Assembly: GCA_900318835.1 (NCBI GenBank)
Contig: ONLW01000013.1
Coordinates: forward strand, 60,043 to 124,042
Direction: 5' to 3'
DNA from: an uncultured Bacteroidales bacterium
Lineage (GTDB): Bacteria; Bacteroidota; Bacteroidia; Bacteroidales; P3
DNA: 64,000 bases
A model generated the notes under the pieces. It was given only the letters and a program-made list of their open reading frames with translations, searched no databases and was not told the origin of the DNA. Position 1 is the first letter of the stretch. Each line of letters begins with the position of its first letter. A program made the translations under genes and the position numbers. Of the stretch, positions 44,602 to 51,895 are shown piece after piece.

Positions 44602-44703
44602 TTCGCCGCGTAGCATGTCTTCAGCAAAATAGACAAAACACTTCTCCTCACCCTCACCACCGCTTCTGGCATGACTCACATTGTTCGCCTTCTAAGGAAA
44701 TAA
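44602..44703 (+). pseudogene. DUF6624-gene 3' remnant and flank repeat B
   Basis: After the M1 stop, the sequence CGCCGCGTAGCATGTCTTC then CAGCAAAATAGACA resembles the last bases and stop of the 39402 gene (CGCCGCACAGTATGTCTGCC, then CAGTAAAATAGACA). It looks like a left-over 3' end. Next comes repeat B (44644-44690), encoding LLTLTTASGMTHIVRL up to a stop at 44703, matching flank repeat A at 37859. Confidence 0.45.
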
Positions 44704-44712
44704 GATATTTCT

Positions 44713-44783
44713 CCCTACGAAAACCCTACCAACACCCTACCAACTCCTACCACAGTAGGAGTTGGTAGGGTGTTGGTAACTGG
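44713..44783. repeat. 11-base-phased palindromic intergenic repeat, copy 4
   Basis: CCCTACCAACA, CCCTACCAACT, the centre CCTACCACAGTAGG near 44754, then AGTTGGTAGGG and TGTTGGTAACTGG. It is the most regular copy. It lies 160 bases before the tRNA-Glu promoter. The remainder of 44784-44944 shows nothing recognisable. Confidence 0.85.
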
Positions 44784-44944
44784 TTTATAGCTGGTTAGTG
44801 ATTGCCGTTCCTTTCTCTGTTTTAAAAGGGGATGAAAATGTATTTTTCAGCATTGAAAAGATGGTTTTATCGGGTTGTGAGAGTTGTAATGCGAAAAAAT
44901 ATTAGACTGGTAATGAGATAGATGAATTTTTTTTTCATAAAATA

Positions 44945-44976
44945 TTTGGTCGGTATGAAAAATGTTTGTATCTTTG
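44945..44976 (+). promoter_or_regulatory. Promoter of tRNA-Glu
   Basis: TTTG (44945-44948), 20 bases, TATCTTTG (44969-44976), about 40 bases before the mature tRNA 5' end. Confidence 0.75.
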
Positions 44977-45016
44977 CACTCGATTTCGAAAGAGATAGTG
45001 CCACAAAAAACAGAAT

Positions 45017-45093
45017 GCCGCATTCGTCTAGTGGTCCAGGACATCTGCCTCTCACGCAGAAGATCATCAGTTCGACTCTGATATGCGGTACCA
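45017..45093 (+). tRNA. tRNA-Glu (anticodon CTC)
   Basis: Folds as a full cloverleaf. The acceptor GCCGCAT pairs with ATGCGGT (first pair G-U), then discriminator A and an encoded CCA (45091-45093). The D arm is GTCTAGTGGTCCAGGAC. The anticodon stem TCTGC/GCAGA holds the loop CTCTCAC, giving anticodon CTC, which reads GAG. The T arm ATCAG/CTGAT holds TTCGACT. It has its own promoter and a terminator right after, so it is a single-gene unit. It sits at the right border of the accessory block at 38-45 kb, and tRNA genes are common integration points, though no integrase is present. Confidence 0.95.
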
Positions 45094-45130
45094 AAAGCGA
45101 CAAATCCACATGGTTTGTCGCTTTCTTGTT
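45094..45130 (+). terminator. Terminator after tRNA-Glu
   Basis: AAAGCGACAAA (45094-45104) and TTTGTCGCTTT (45114-45124) form an 11-base perfect stem, followed by a T-rich run. The gap from here to 45317 otherwise holds the promoter of the next lipoprotein. Confidence 0.85.
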
Positions 45131-45195
45131 TTTACCCTTTGTTTCGGATGGTGGGAGTCGGCATGGAGCAGGGAAGAAAAAAATTGAGAAAAGCC

Positions 45196-45225
45196 TTGAT
45201 AATTCAATGAATTTGTGTACATTTG
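45196..45225 (+). promoter_or_regulatory. Promoter of the fimbrillin-like lipoprotein
   Basis: TTG (45196-45198), 19 bases, TACATTTG (45218-45225). A leader of about 88 bases follows, ending in an A-rich tract directly before the ATG, the pattern of well-translated Bacteroidetes genes. Confidence 0.65.
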
Positions 45226-45317
45226 CGGTGTCAAAATGAATGCTTGAATTTATTATCCATTTGAGAAATAATAAAATAAATAAATAACTTAAAAAAACAC
45301 AAAAACAACTAAAAAAA

Positions 45318-46316
45318 ATGCTTAAATTCAGATTGACAAGGGTCGTTCTGCCCCTGCTCGCGGCTGCTTTGCTGGCCACGGGTTGCACAAAAGAGAACGT
45401 GGCTCCGGGCCTCCGCATCTACACCGAGGCTATGACACGTGACCAGGGTTCCAAAATAACGATGGATCCGCTAATCCCAACCGATGCCCACTGGACGGCT
45501 TATACAGATTACATCTCCGTTTGGTACAAAGGACTTGGTGATGCCGAGATGCACTACATCCAGACTGACGACTGGCAGGAGAGAGAGTGCTATGTAAACT
45601 TCAACCCCACAAGCATAACGCGAGGTGATAAATACATAGCATGGGCTCCCCAAGATTGGTGGAGCAAACCAGACACCAACACCGTTGAAGGCATCAAAAT
45701 CTGCAACTTTAATTCCACTCTCGAATACAAAAGAGACAAAAGAGTATTCCAGATGGACTTCCCCTGCGTGGGCTTCGGTTCAAAAGATAGCAACACGTTG
45801 ACCTTCCAACACCTCACGGGAGGCATGATCTTCAGGCTGGTAAACAATACTCCTGACACTCTGAAATTAAGCAGTATCAAACTGCACGCCAGACGTCATG
45901 GCACTGGAGACACCCTCTATCTGTGGCCATGTGATCCATATTGCGTCGGCTGGGATGTTAGCCGAGGGAGCAACGGCAAGGTGCAAATCAACACCAATGA
46001 GAGATACGGCGGTACCAACCACAACGACTACCAGTGCACCTACGCGACAACATTCTATGGAGCAGGTGACGATGAACCAGCCGGCATGTATTGGTATTTG
46101 AAGCCTGGCGATCATTTGCCAGTAATACTTCCTATACCAATAGTCGAAAACGCCGATTTCCAGTTCTGCCTGCAACCTGCTGTGTTTCGTAATTTTGGTA
46201 ATAATGCAATGTGGGATGTTGATCCCGACCAGGATCATTGGATTTACAAAGTACTCCCCAACGTGACCATCAAGCGCAACCAGATTCTTCACCTTCCCGA
46301 TTTAGTAATTGAATAA
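45318..46316 (+). CDS. Fimbrillin-like lipoprotein
   Basis: A 332-residue lipoprotein (lipobox LLATGC, Cys23). The layout resembles fimbrillin (FimA/Mfa-type) proteins: a lipid anchor, an early DPLIPTDAHWTAYTDYISVWYKG strand pair, a middle FQHLTGGMIFRLVNNT segment and a late ILPIPIVENADFQF. Such proteins form surface fibres or tips, or remain as cell-surface lipoproteins. It is followed closely by a small peptide gene in the same orientation. The family assignment is by overall pattern and is moderate. Confidence 0.6.
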   Translation: MLKFRLTRVVLPLLAAALLATGCTKENVAPGLRIYTEAMTRDQGSKITMDPLIPTDAHWTAYTDYISVWYKGLGDAEMHYIQTDDWQERECYVNFNPTSITRGDKYIAWAPQDWWSKPDTNTVEGIKICNFNSTLEYKRDKRVFQMDFPCVGFGSKDSNTLTFQHLTGGMIFRLVNNTPDTLKLSSIKLHARRHGTGDTLYLWPCDPYCVGWDVSRGSNGKVQINTNERYGGTNHNDYQCTYATTFYGAGDDEPAGMYWYLKPGDHLPVILPIPIVENADFQFCLQPAVFRNFGNNAMWDVDPDQDHWIYKVLPNVTIKRNQILHLPDLVIE

Positions 46317-46353
46317 CAAAACTAACTGATAAAAAAACTAACTGATAAAAAAA

Positions 46354-46563
46354 ATGAAAACAGAGAAAAAAGCATATATAGCACCGGACTTGTTTGTGGT
46401 TAATTCAGAACCGGAACTTGGCTATTGTGCCAGCAGTGTCGAAATGTTGTTTTTCGACGGAGTGCTTGGCATGGGACAACACGCTTCAGAGAAAGGCAAC
46501 GGACAAGAAGTGTGGACAGAAGAAAATTACAGCGGCGCCGGTTGGTCCGACGGCGCCTGGTAG
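46354..46563 (+). CDS. Small acidic peptide gene next to the fimbrillin-like lipoprotein
   Basis: 69 residues: KKAYIAPDLFVVNSEPELGYCASSVEML, then an acidic/Gly-rich tail ending YSGAGWSDGAW. There is no hydrophobic signal peptide. Short proteins opening with a (K/Y)-x-x-P-(x)-hydrophobic motif are common in Bacteroidales near surface-fibre genes, and their role is not established. Two direct repeats of ACTAACTGATAAAAAA form its leader (about 46321-46352). A strong terminator follows. Confidence 0.65.
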   Translation: MKTEKKAYIAPDLFVVNSEPELGYCASSVEMLFFDGVLGMGQHASEKGNGQEVWTEENYSGAGWSDGAW

Positions 46564-46583
46564 AAGTTCGGTTGCGTGTAACG

Positions 46584-46613
46584 AGCCTCCCCCAAACAGG
46601 GAGGCTTTTTTTA
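46584..46613 (+). terminator. Intrinsic terminator
   Basis: AGCCTCCC (46584-46591) and GGGAGGCT (46599-46606) form a stem followed by seven T residues. It separates the lipoprotein/peptide unit from truA. Confidence 0.9.
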
Positions 46614-46614
46614 T

Positions 46615-46645
46615 TTTGCCGTGTGCGGAAAAAGTCGTATCTTTG
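46615..46645 (+). promoter_or_regulatory. Promoter of truA-prmA-topB
   Basis: TTTG (46615-46618), 19 bases, TATCTTTG (46638-46645), an exact fit. The truA ATG follows 11 bases later, so the leader is very short. Confidence 0.78.
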
Positions 46646-46656
46646 CATCTTGATTT

Positions 46657-47430
46657 ATGGGACGCTATTTTATACATCTGGCCTATAACGGTGCATGTTA
46701 CAATGGATGGCAGACGCAGCCGGAGTTGCCTACTGTGCAGCAGACGCTGGAGGAGGCGCTGTCGACGCTGCTGCGGCAGAAGATTGCCGTGGTGGGCTGC
46801 GGCAGAACGGACACGGGTGTGCATGCCAGCGACTTCTATGCGCATTTCAGCCTCACCCCCGACCCCTCTCCATGTGGAGAGGGGAGTAGGTGCCACGAGT
46901 TGGATTGTGGCCAGTTGGTTTTCAAACTGAACAATCTCTTGCCTCCCGATATTGCCATCTTCGACATCTTCCCGGTGGCGGACAACGCCCATGCGCGTTT
47001 CGACGCCGTTGCGCGCACATATCAGTATCATGTGAGCGACCGGCGGCTGCCGTTCCGCCAGGGACAGTACTGCCGCATCTACTATCGCCCCGACCTCGCC
47101 CTGATGAACGAGGCGGCTCGGGTGCTGATGGAATATGAGGATTTTACCTCTTTCGCCAAGCTGCATACGCAGGTGAAGACAAACATCTGCCACCTGACGC
47201 ATACCGAATGGACCGAGGAGGGCGACGAATGGGTGTTCACCATCCGCAGCAACCGTTTTTTGCGCAACATGGTGCGCTCGGTGACCGGCACACTGCTCGA
47301 TGTGGGAAGGGGAAAACTGACTATCAGCGGCCTTAGAGAAATCATAGAGAAGAAAGACCGTTGCGCCGCGGGCGTGAGTATGCCGGCCTGCGGATTGTTT
47401 TTGACAAAAGTGGAATATCCAAATCTATGA
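46657..47430 (+). CDS. truA: tRNA pseudouridine synthase A with repeat insert
   Basis: 257 residues; makes pseudouridine 38-40 in tRNA anticodon arms. The catalytic aspartate is D52 in GCGRTDTGVHA. RFDAVARTYQYHV and NRFLRNMVRSVTG follow as in the family. Residues about 65-80 (SLTPDPSPCGEGSRCH) replace a short loop seen in related proteins. They come from an in-frame palindromic repeat. The insert lies just after the active-site strand but before GQLVFKLNNLLPPD, a surface loop, so activity is probably kept. It overlaps prmA by 4 bases. Confidence 0.94.
   Translation: MGRYFIHLAYNGACYNGWQTQPELPTVQQTLEEALSTLLRQKIAVVGCGRTDTGVHASDFYAHFSLTPDPSPCGEGSRCHELDCGQLVFKLNNLLPPDIAIFDIFPVADNAHARFDAVARTYQYHVSDRRLPFRQGQYCRIYYRPDLALMNEAARVLMEYEDFTSFAKLHTQVKTNICHLTHTEWTEEGDEWVFTIRSNRFLRNMVRSVTGTLLDVGRGKLTISGLREIIEKKDRCAAGVSMPACGLFLTKVEYPNL
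46863..46884 (+). repeat. REP-like palindrome inside truA
   Basis: CCCCTCTCC and GGAGAGGGG flank four bases. With the preceding CTCACCCCCGA it matches the family at 24837 read on the minus strand. It is in frame and encodes TPDPSPCGEG. Confidence 0.8.
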
Positions 47431-48272
47431 AATACATTGAAGTAACATTCACGATGGACGATACCGGCTTGTTCCGTGACTTGTTGGTGGACACGCTGGG
47501 AAACGAGGGCCCTTATGAGAGTTTTGTGGAGACGAAGGATGGACTGAAGGCATATGTACCAGTCAACCTTTTTGACGAGGCATGGCTCAAATGTCAGCTG
47601 CAGAATCTTCAGGAAAACTTTCACCTTTCACCTTTTACCTTTCACCTTTCGGAGATGGAGGACAAGAACTGGAACGAGGAGTGGGAGAAAGGGCATCGGG
47701 CTGTTCTCGTTGAGTATAATGGCGGGAGTGTCTGGGTACGTGCTCCGTTCCATCCCCATCGCACGGATGTCGACTACGAGTTGATTATCGAGCCGAAGAT
47801 GAGCTTCGGCACCGCCCATCACCCCACCACCTACATGATGCTCAGTTATGTGGCCGAGCTTGATATGGTAGGCAAGCGTGTGCTCGACATGGGCTGCGGC
47901 ACCGCCATTCTCGGCATCCTGGCCAAGATGCGTGGCGCGAGCTATGTGGAGGGTGTTGACATCGACGAATGGGCGTTCAATAACGCTCAGGAGAATGCCT
48001 TCTCCAATGGTGTTGAGATTACACTTAAGTTGTGTGATGCCAGCACTTTGCAAGGCAACTTTGACATTATCATCGCCAATATCAACCGTAATATTCTCTT
48101 GGCCGACATGGAGCGTTACGTTTCCGTGCTCAACGCAGGTGGCACATTGTTGCTTAGCGGCTTCTATGAGGCCGACGAAGGTGTCCTTGTCGCTCGTGCC
48201 AACGAGTTGGGCATGACATTAAGGGGTAAGAAAAATCGCGACGGCTGGAGCGCTTTACAATTGGTGAAATGA
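47427..48272 (+). CDS. prmA: Ribosomal protein L11 methyltransferase
   Basis: 281 residues. The SAM motif RVLDMGCGTAILGIL and the catalytic-region NINRNILLADM are clear; FGTAHHPTT is the PrmA substrate-loop segment. It methylates L11 in the large ribosomal subunit. The region FHLSPFTFHLSEME (about residues 66-79) is encoded by tttcacctttcacc-type repeats (47618-47660) inserted in frame. ATG 47427 overlaps the truA stop; the longer reading frame starting at 47361 lies inside truA. Confidence 0.92.
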   Translation: MKYIEVTFTMDDTGLFRDLLVDTLGNEGPYESFVETKDGLKAYVPVNLFDEAWLKCQLQNLQENFHLSPFTFHLSEMEDKNWNEEWEKGHRAVLVEYNGGSVWVRAPFHPHRTDVDYELIIEPKMSFGTAHHPTTYMMLSYVAELDMVGKRVLDMGCGTAILGILAKMRGASYVEGVDIDEWAFNNAQENAFSNGVEITLKLCDASTLQGNFDIIIANINRNILLADMERYVSVLNAGGTLLLSGFYEADEGVLVARANELGMTLRGKKNRDGWSALQLVK

Positions 48273-50083
48273 TTGTCTGTATCGCGGAGAAGCCAAGTGT
48301 GGCGAAGGAGATAGCCAAGGTGGTGGGAGCCAACACCTCGCACGACGGCTACATGGAGGGCAATGGATACCAGGTGACCTGGACTTTCGGTCACCTCTGC
48401 TGCCTTAAGGAGCCGCAGGACTACTGCGACCAATGGCGTCGTTGGAGCATCGGTTCGCTACCCATGATTCCTCCGCGTTTCGGCATTAAACTCATTGACA
48501 ACCAGGGCTACGAAAAGCAATTCAAGACCATCGAGCGTTTGATGCAGGCCGCCGAGGGCATCATCAATTGTGGCGATGCCGGACAGGAAGGAGAACTCAT
48601 CCAGCGCTGGGTGATGCAGAAGGCCAAGGCAAAGTGTCCAGTGCAGCGACTGTGGGTTTCGTCGCTTACGGAAGAGGCTATCCGCGAGGCCTTTGCGCAG
48701 CTTAAGCCTCAGGACGAATACCGAAGCCTCTATGAGGCGGGTCTCTGCCGCGCCATCGGCGACTGGCTCCTCGGCATGAATGCCACACGTCTCTACACCC
48801 TGCGTTTCTCGCAGGCCAAAGGCCAGGTGCTCAGCATTGGCCGCGTACAGACACCCACGCTGGCCATGATTGTGAAACGCCATTTCGAGATTAAAGACTT
48901 CAAGCCCGAAAAATACTGGATTCTCTCGACGGTCTATCGTGGTGTGACGTTCAACTCCACCAAAGGAAAAATAAAAAAGGTGGAAGAAGGCCAGAAGGCC
49001 ATGGAGGAAATAAAAGGGAAAGACTTCACCGTTACCTCCGTGGAACAGAAGGCCGGTACCGAGGCACCGCCGCGCCTGTTCGACTTGACGAGCTTGCAGG
49101 TGGAATGCAACAAGAAATACTCCTTCTCGGCCGACGATACCCTGAAGTATATCCAAAGTCTCTACGAGAAGAAACTCACTACCTATCCGCGTGTCGACAC
49201 TACCTACCTTTCCGACGACATCTACGCCAAATGCCCGGGCATCCTGCAAGGTATCCGCCCTTATGCGCCTCTCATTCAGCCTCTGATGGGCAAGAAGCTC
49301 GAGAAGCGCAAGAAGGTCTTCGACAGCTCGAAAGTCACCGACCACCACGCCATCATCCCCACCGGCACCGACCCTTCGACGGTGAGTATTACACTTGACG
49401 AGAAGCGTGTCTACGACATGGTGGCGCGCCGCTTCATCGCCGTCTTCTATCCCGACTGCAAGTTCTCCACCACCACCGTCATGGGTGCTGTGGAAAAACT
49501 GGAATTCAAGGCCACCGGCAAGCAAATCCTCGACGAGGGCTGGCGGTTGGTCTTCGGTGGAAAGTCTGAAAAATCGGACGAGTCCGACAAGTCGGACAAG
49601 TTAGACGACGAAGAGCAGACCCTTCCCGCCTTCGAGCAGGGCGAGCACGGCCCCCACGAACCCACCCTCACCGAGAAACAGACCACACCGCCCAAGCCCT
49701 ACACCGAGGCCACGCTGCTTCGCGCTATGGAGACGGCGGGCAAGACGGTGGACAACGAGGAGCTGCGCGACGCACTCAAAGCCAACGGCATAGGTCGTCC
49801 CTCGACACGTGCCGCCATTATCGAGACGCTCTACAGGCGGCAGTATATACAGAAGGTACGTAAAAGCCTCGAACCCACGCCCACGGGCATAGCCCTCATC
49901 GGTGTCATTCAAGAAGAGCTCCTCAAGAGCGCCGAACTCACGGGCCAGTGGGAGAAGAAATTGCGCGATATCGAGGCGCACAAATACAACTCACACCAGT
50001 TCATTGACGAACTGAAACAGATGGTTTGCGAGATTATCCGGCAGGTGATGTCCGACGGCACCCGCCGAATGGTCTATCAATAG
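48269..50083 (+). CDS. topB: DNA topoisomerase III
   Basis: 604 residues, type IA. TOPRIM domain: IAEKPSVAKEIA and CGDAGQEGELIQRW (101-114, acidic triad). Active-site tyrosine Y306 in TTYPRVDTTYL. GRVQTPTLAMIV is also typical. Residues about 430-448 (KSEKSDESDKSDKLDDEEQ) come from tandem gtccgacaag-type repeats inserted in a linker. No zinc ribbons at the C-terminus. It overlaps prmA by 4 bases (ATGA). It decatenates single-stranded DNA. Confidence 0.94.
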   Translation: MIVCIAEKPSVAKEIAKVVGANTSHDGYMEGNGYQVTWTFGHLCCLKEPQDYCDQWRRWSIGSLPMIPPRFGIKLIDNQGYEKQFKTIERLMQAAEGIINCGDAGQEGELIQRWVMQKAKAKCPVQRLWVSSLTEEAIREAFAQLKPQDEYRSLYEAGLCRAIGDWLLGMNATRLYTLRFSQAKGQVLSIGRVQTPTLAMIVKRHFEIKDFKPEKYWILSTVYRGVTFNSTKGKIKKVEEGQKAMEEIKGKDFTVTSVEQKAGTEAPPRLFDLTSLQVECNKKYSFSADDTLKYIQSLYEKKLTTYPRVDTTYLSDDIYAKCPGILQGIRPYAPLIQPLMGKKLEKRKKVFDSSKVTDHHAIIPTGTDPSTVSITLDEKRVYDMVARRFIAVFYPDCKFSTTTVMGAVEKLEFKATGKQILDEGWRLVFGGKSEKSDESDKSDKLDDEEQTLPAFEQGEHGPHEPTLTEKQTTPPKPYTEATLLRAMETAGKTVDNEELRDALKANGIGRPSTRAAIIETLYRRQYIQKVRKSLEPTPTGIALIGVIQEELLKSAELTGQWEKKLRDIEAHKYNSHQFIDELKQMVCEIIRQVMSDGTRRMVYQ

Positions 50084-50084
50084 T

Positions 50085-50798
50085 TTATTCTCCGATAAGG
50101 AACACGGTATTCCTTTTGTGGAGATTAATCTTTCCTCTTTCCGACTTCCATTTGGCGTTCGAAAGCGTGCGGATATATTGTGTCGGTAGCGTCAAGTCAC
50201 AAGCCACACAAATCATTGTCTGTGGGTTTAATGTGGTGCATAACGCTTCGAGCATCTGATTGTTACGGTAGGGTGCCTCAATGAATATCTGCGTCTGATG
50301 CTCGCGGTGGAGGCGTTCCTCGAGGTGGCGGATGGCGGATGCACGCTTGTTTTTATCAACAGGCAGATAACCCACGAAGGCGAACGACTGTCCGTTGAAT
50401 CCCGATGCCATCAGCGCCAGCATCAGCGACGAGGGTCCCACCAGCGGCACCACCTCAATGCCGCGCCTTTGCGCCACCTTGGTAATCATCGCCCCTGGGT
50501 CGGCCACACAGGGCAGGCCAGCCTCGCTCAACAAGCCGATATTCTCGCCACGCTCGATAGCATCCAGATAGCCACCAATCGCCTCATGGGTGGTATGCTC
50601 GTTAAGCTCCAGAAAGACAGTGTCGTCAATAGGGTAGGGGTAGCCAGCTTTCTTGAGAAACCGCCGTGCTGTGCGCAACTCCTCTACGATGAAGGTATGG
50701 CATGTGGCCAGCAATTCCAGATTGTGCGCCGGCAGCGAGCAGCCCATCTCTTCCGCCCCGATGGGAACAGGGAATAATATCAAGCGTCCTTTATTCAT
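50085..50798 (-). CDS. RsmI-like SAM-dependent methyltransferase
   Basis: A 237-residue tetrapyrrole-methylase-fold protein similar to RsmI, which 2'-O-methylates C1402 of 16S rRNA. LILFPVPIG opens the chain; EAGLPCVADPG, VPLVGPSSLMLALMASGFNGQSFAFVGYLP and FIEAPYRNNQML are the family landmarks. It is shorter than classic RsmI (about 280) and matches a second Bacteroidetes paralogue. ATG 50798 is chosen over the longer frame because it begins the fold. It follows the 51895 gene by 11 bases on the same strand; its stop is one base from the topB stop (convergent). Confidence 0.88.
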   Translation of the reverse strand: MNKGRLILFPVPIGAEEMGCSLPAHNLELLATCHTFIVEELRTARRFLKKAGYPYPIDDTVFLELNEHTTHEAIGGYLDAIERGENIGLLSEAGLPCVADPGAMITKVAQRRGIEVVPLVGPSSLMLALMASGFNGQSFAFVGYLPVDKNKRASAIRHLEERLHREHQTQIFIEAPYRNNQMLEALCTTLNPQTMICVACDLTLPTQYIRTLSNAKWKSERGKINLHKRNTVFLIGE

Positions 50799-50809
50799 AA
50801 TATTCTGTG

Positions 50810-51895
50810 TTAAAGCATTCTGTCGACGCCAATCAATCGTCCTCGGTCGTCGAAAGTATAGTAGGTGGTTTGACGAATGTCTAATGCGGTGGCCCCAATC
50901 AGCCATTTCCCTTTGATGCGTTCCACCGAGAACAACCATGGCAAGCCGACGGAACCGTACCGGTGCATATCCTCGCGAATCTTGTTCAGCATGATTTTGC
51001 GGTTGGGCATCATCGTGGCAAAATATTTGTCCAGATTAATGTCTGTGTCACTCCGGTAGTCCGTCACTAGTGCCATGAAGTTGCCTTTCTTGTCGAAATA
51101 GGCTGTTGGGCCATTGTGGATGTCATAAAGATATATGCCGTCGCTCCTCCGCCGGAGGTTTTTGGTCATCTGCTGGTCGTAGAAGGCTTTGGCTCTTTCC
51201 GGCAGTTCCTCTTCGTCGATATTCTTGTATGTCAATTCGGTTGCATGGAAGCAGAACGATTGTCGCAAAAGTCCTCGCGGTTCCTTGCTGCGTCCTGGAA
51301 CAGAATAGACGGTGGGGCCGTTGACGTCGAACCACTTTAGCTTTTGCTCTGTGAGGTCGAATTTGGCCTGCCAGAAACTGTCGCCCCCATCGCACACTGA
51401 CAAAGGTCTGCGCAAATACTCATCCTCTTTTCCATAATCATAGAAGGTGACAAATAAGTTTCTGTGGCCCAGTGTATCAATATAGAAAAGATACTGCCGT
51501 CCATGGTCGTAGAATCGTGGAGGGGTGAAGCAACGGTGCACCTCTTGGGAGGAGTCCACGATGGCATTGAGGATGTCAACCATCTGTTGCTCAGCCTTCC
51601 GGAGTTCCTCCAGCGTGATGCCGCGAAGGGCTTGTATTCCTTTCTCATGCAGTATAAAAATCAGTGTCCACCCCGAAACCAAGTCGTCCTTAGGCTCCAT
51701 CAGGTAGCCTATCAGTGAGTCTCCATTCCGTATGGTATAATAGGCAATACTGTCTTGAGGCAGGACTGCTTCGTCTACGGTCGACAGGCTGGTCATCTTC
51801 TTTGGTTCCAGCCGCTTCGGCAGCGCCAACCGTCGGCTACCGCCACACGCCGTCAGCAGCAGTGCCAGTGCTATGATGCTCAATCTCATTTTCAT
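50810..51895 (-). CDS. Lipoprotein of unknown function
   Basis: 361 residues, lipobox LLTAC (Cys17). The body alternates strands and is rich in Tyr, Asp and Lys (FYDYGKEDEYLRRPL, GPTAYFDKKGNFMALVTDYR). It does not match a family known to me. It overlaps the upstream 502-codon gene by 4 bases and the methyltransferase follows, so all three are one transcript. The C-terminal half may be a repeat of short beta-hairpins (DGIYLYDIHNGPTAYFDKKG). Confidence 0.65.
   Translation of the reverse strand: MKMRLSIIALALLLTACGGSRRLALPKRLEPKKMTSLSTVDEAVLPQDSIAYYTIRNGDSLIGYLMEPKDDLVSGWTLIFILHEKGIQALRGITLEELRKAEQQMVDILNAIVDSSQEVHRCFTPPRFYDHGRQYLFYIDTLGHRNLFVTFYDYGKEDEYLRRPLSVCDGGDSFWQAKFDLTEQKLKWFDVNGPTVYSVPGRSKEPRGLLRQSFCFHATELTYKNIDEEELPERAKAFYDQQMTKNLRRRSDGIYLYDIHNGPTAYFDKKGNFMALVTDYRSDTDINLDKYFATMMPNRKIMLNKIREDMHRYGSVGLPWLFSVERIKGKWLIGATALDIRQTTYYTFDDRGRLIGVDRML

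Noticed and set aside
38024-44703. Transposon or integrative element carrying the accessory block
   Set aside because: No transposase, integrase or relaxase is encoded in the block; only flank repeats support movement.
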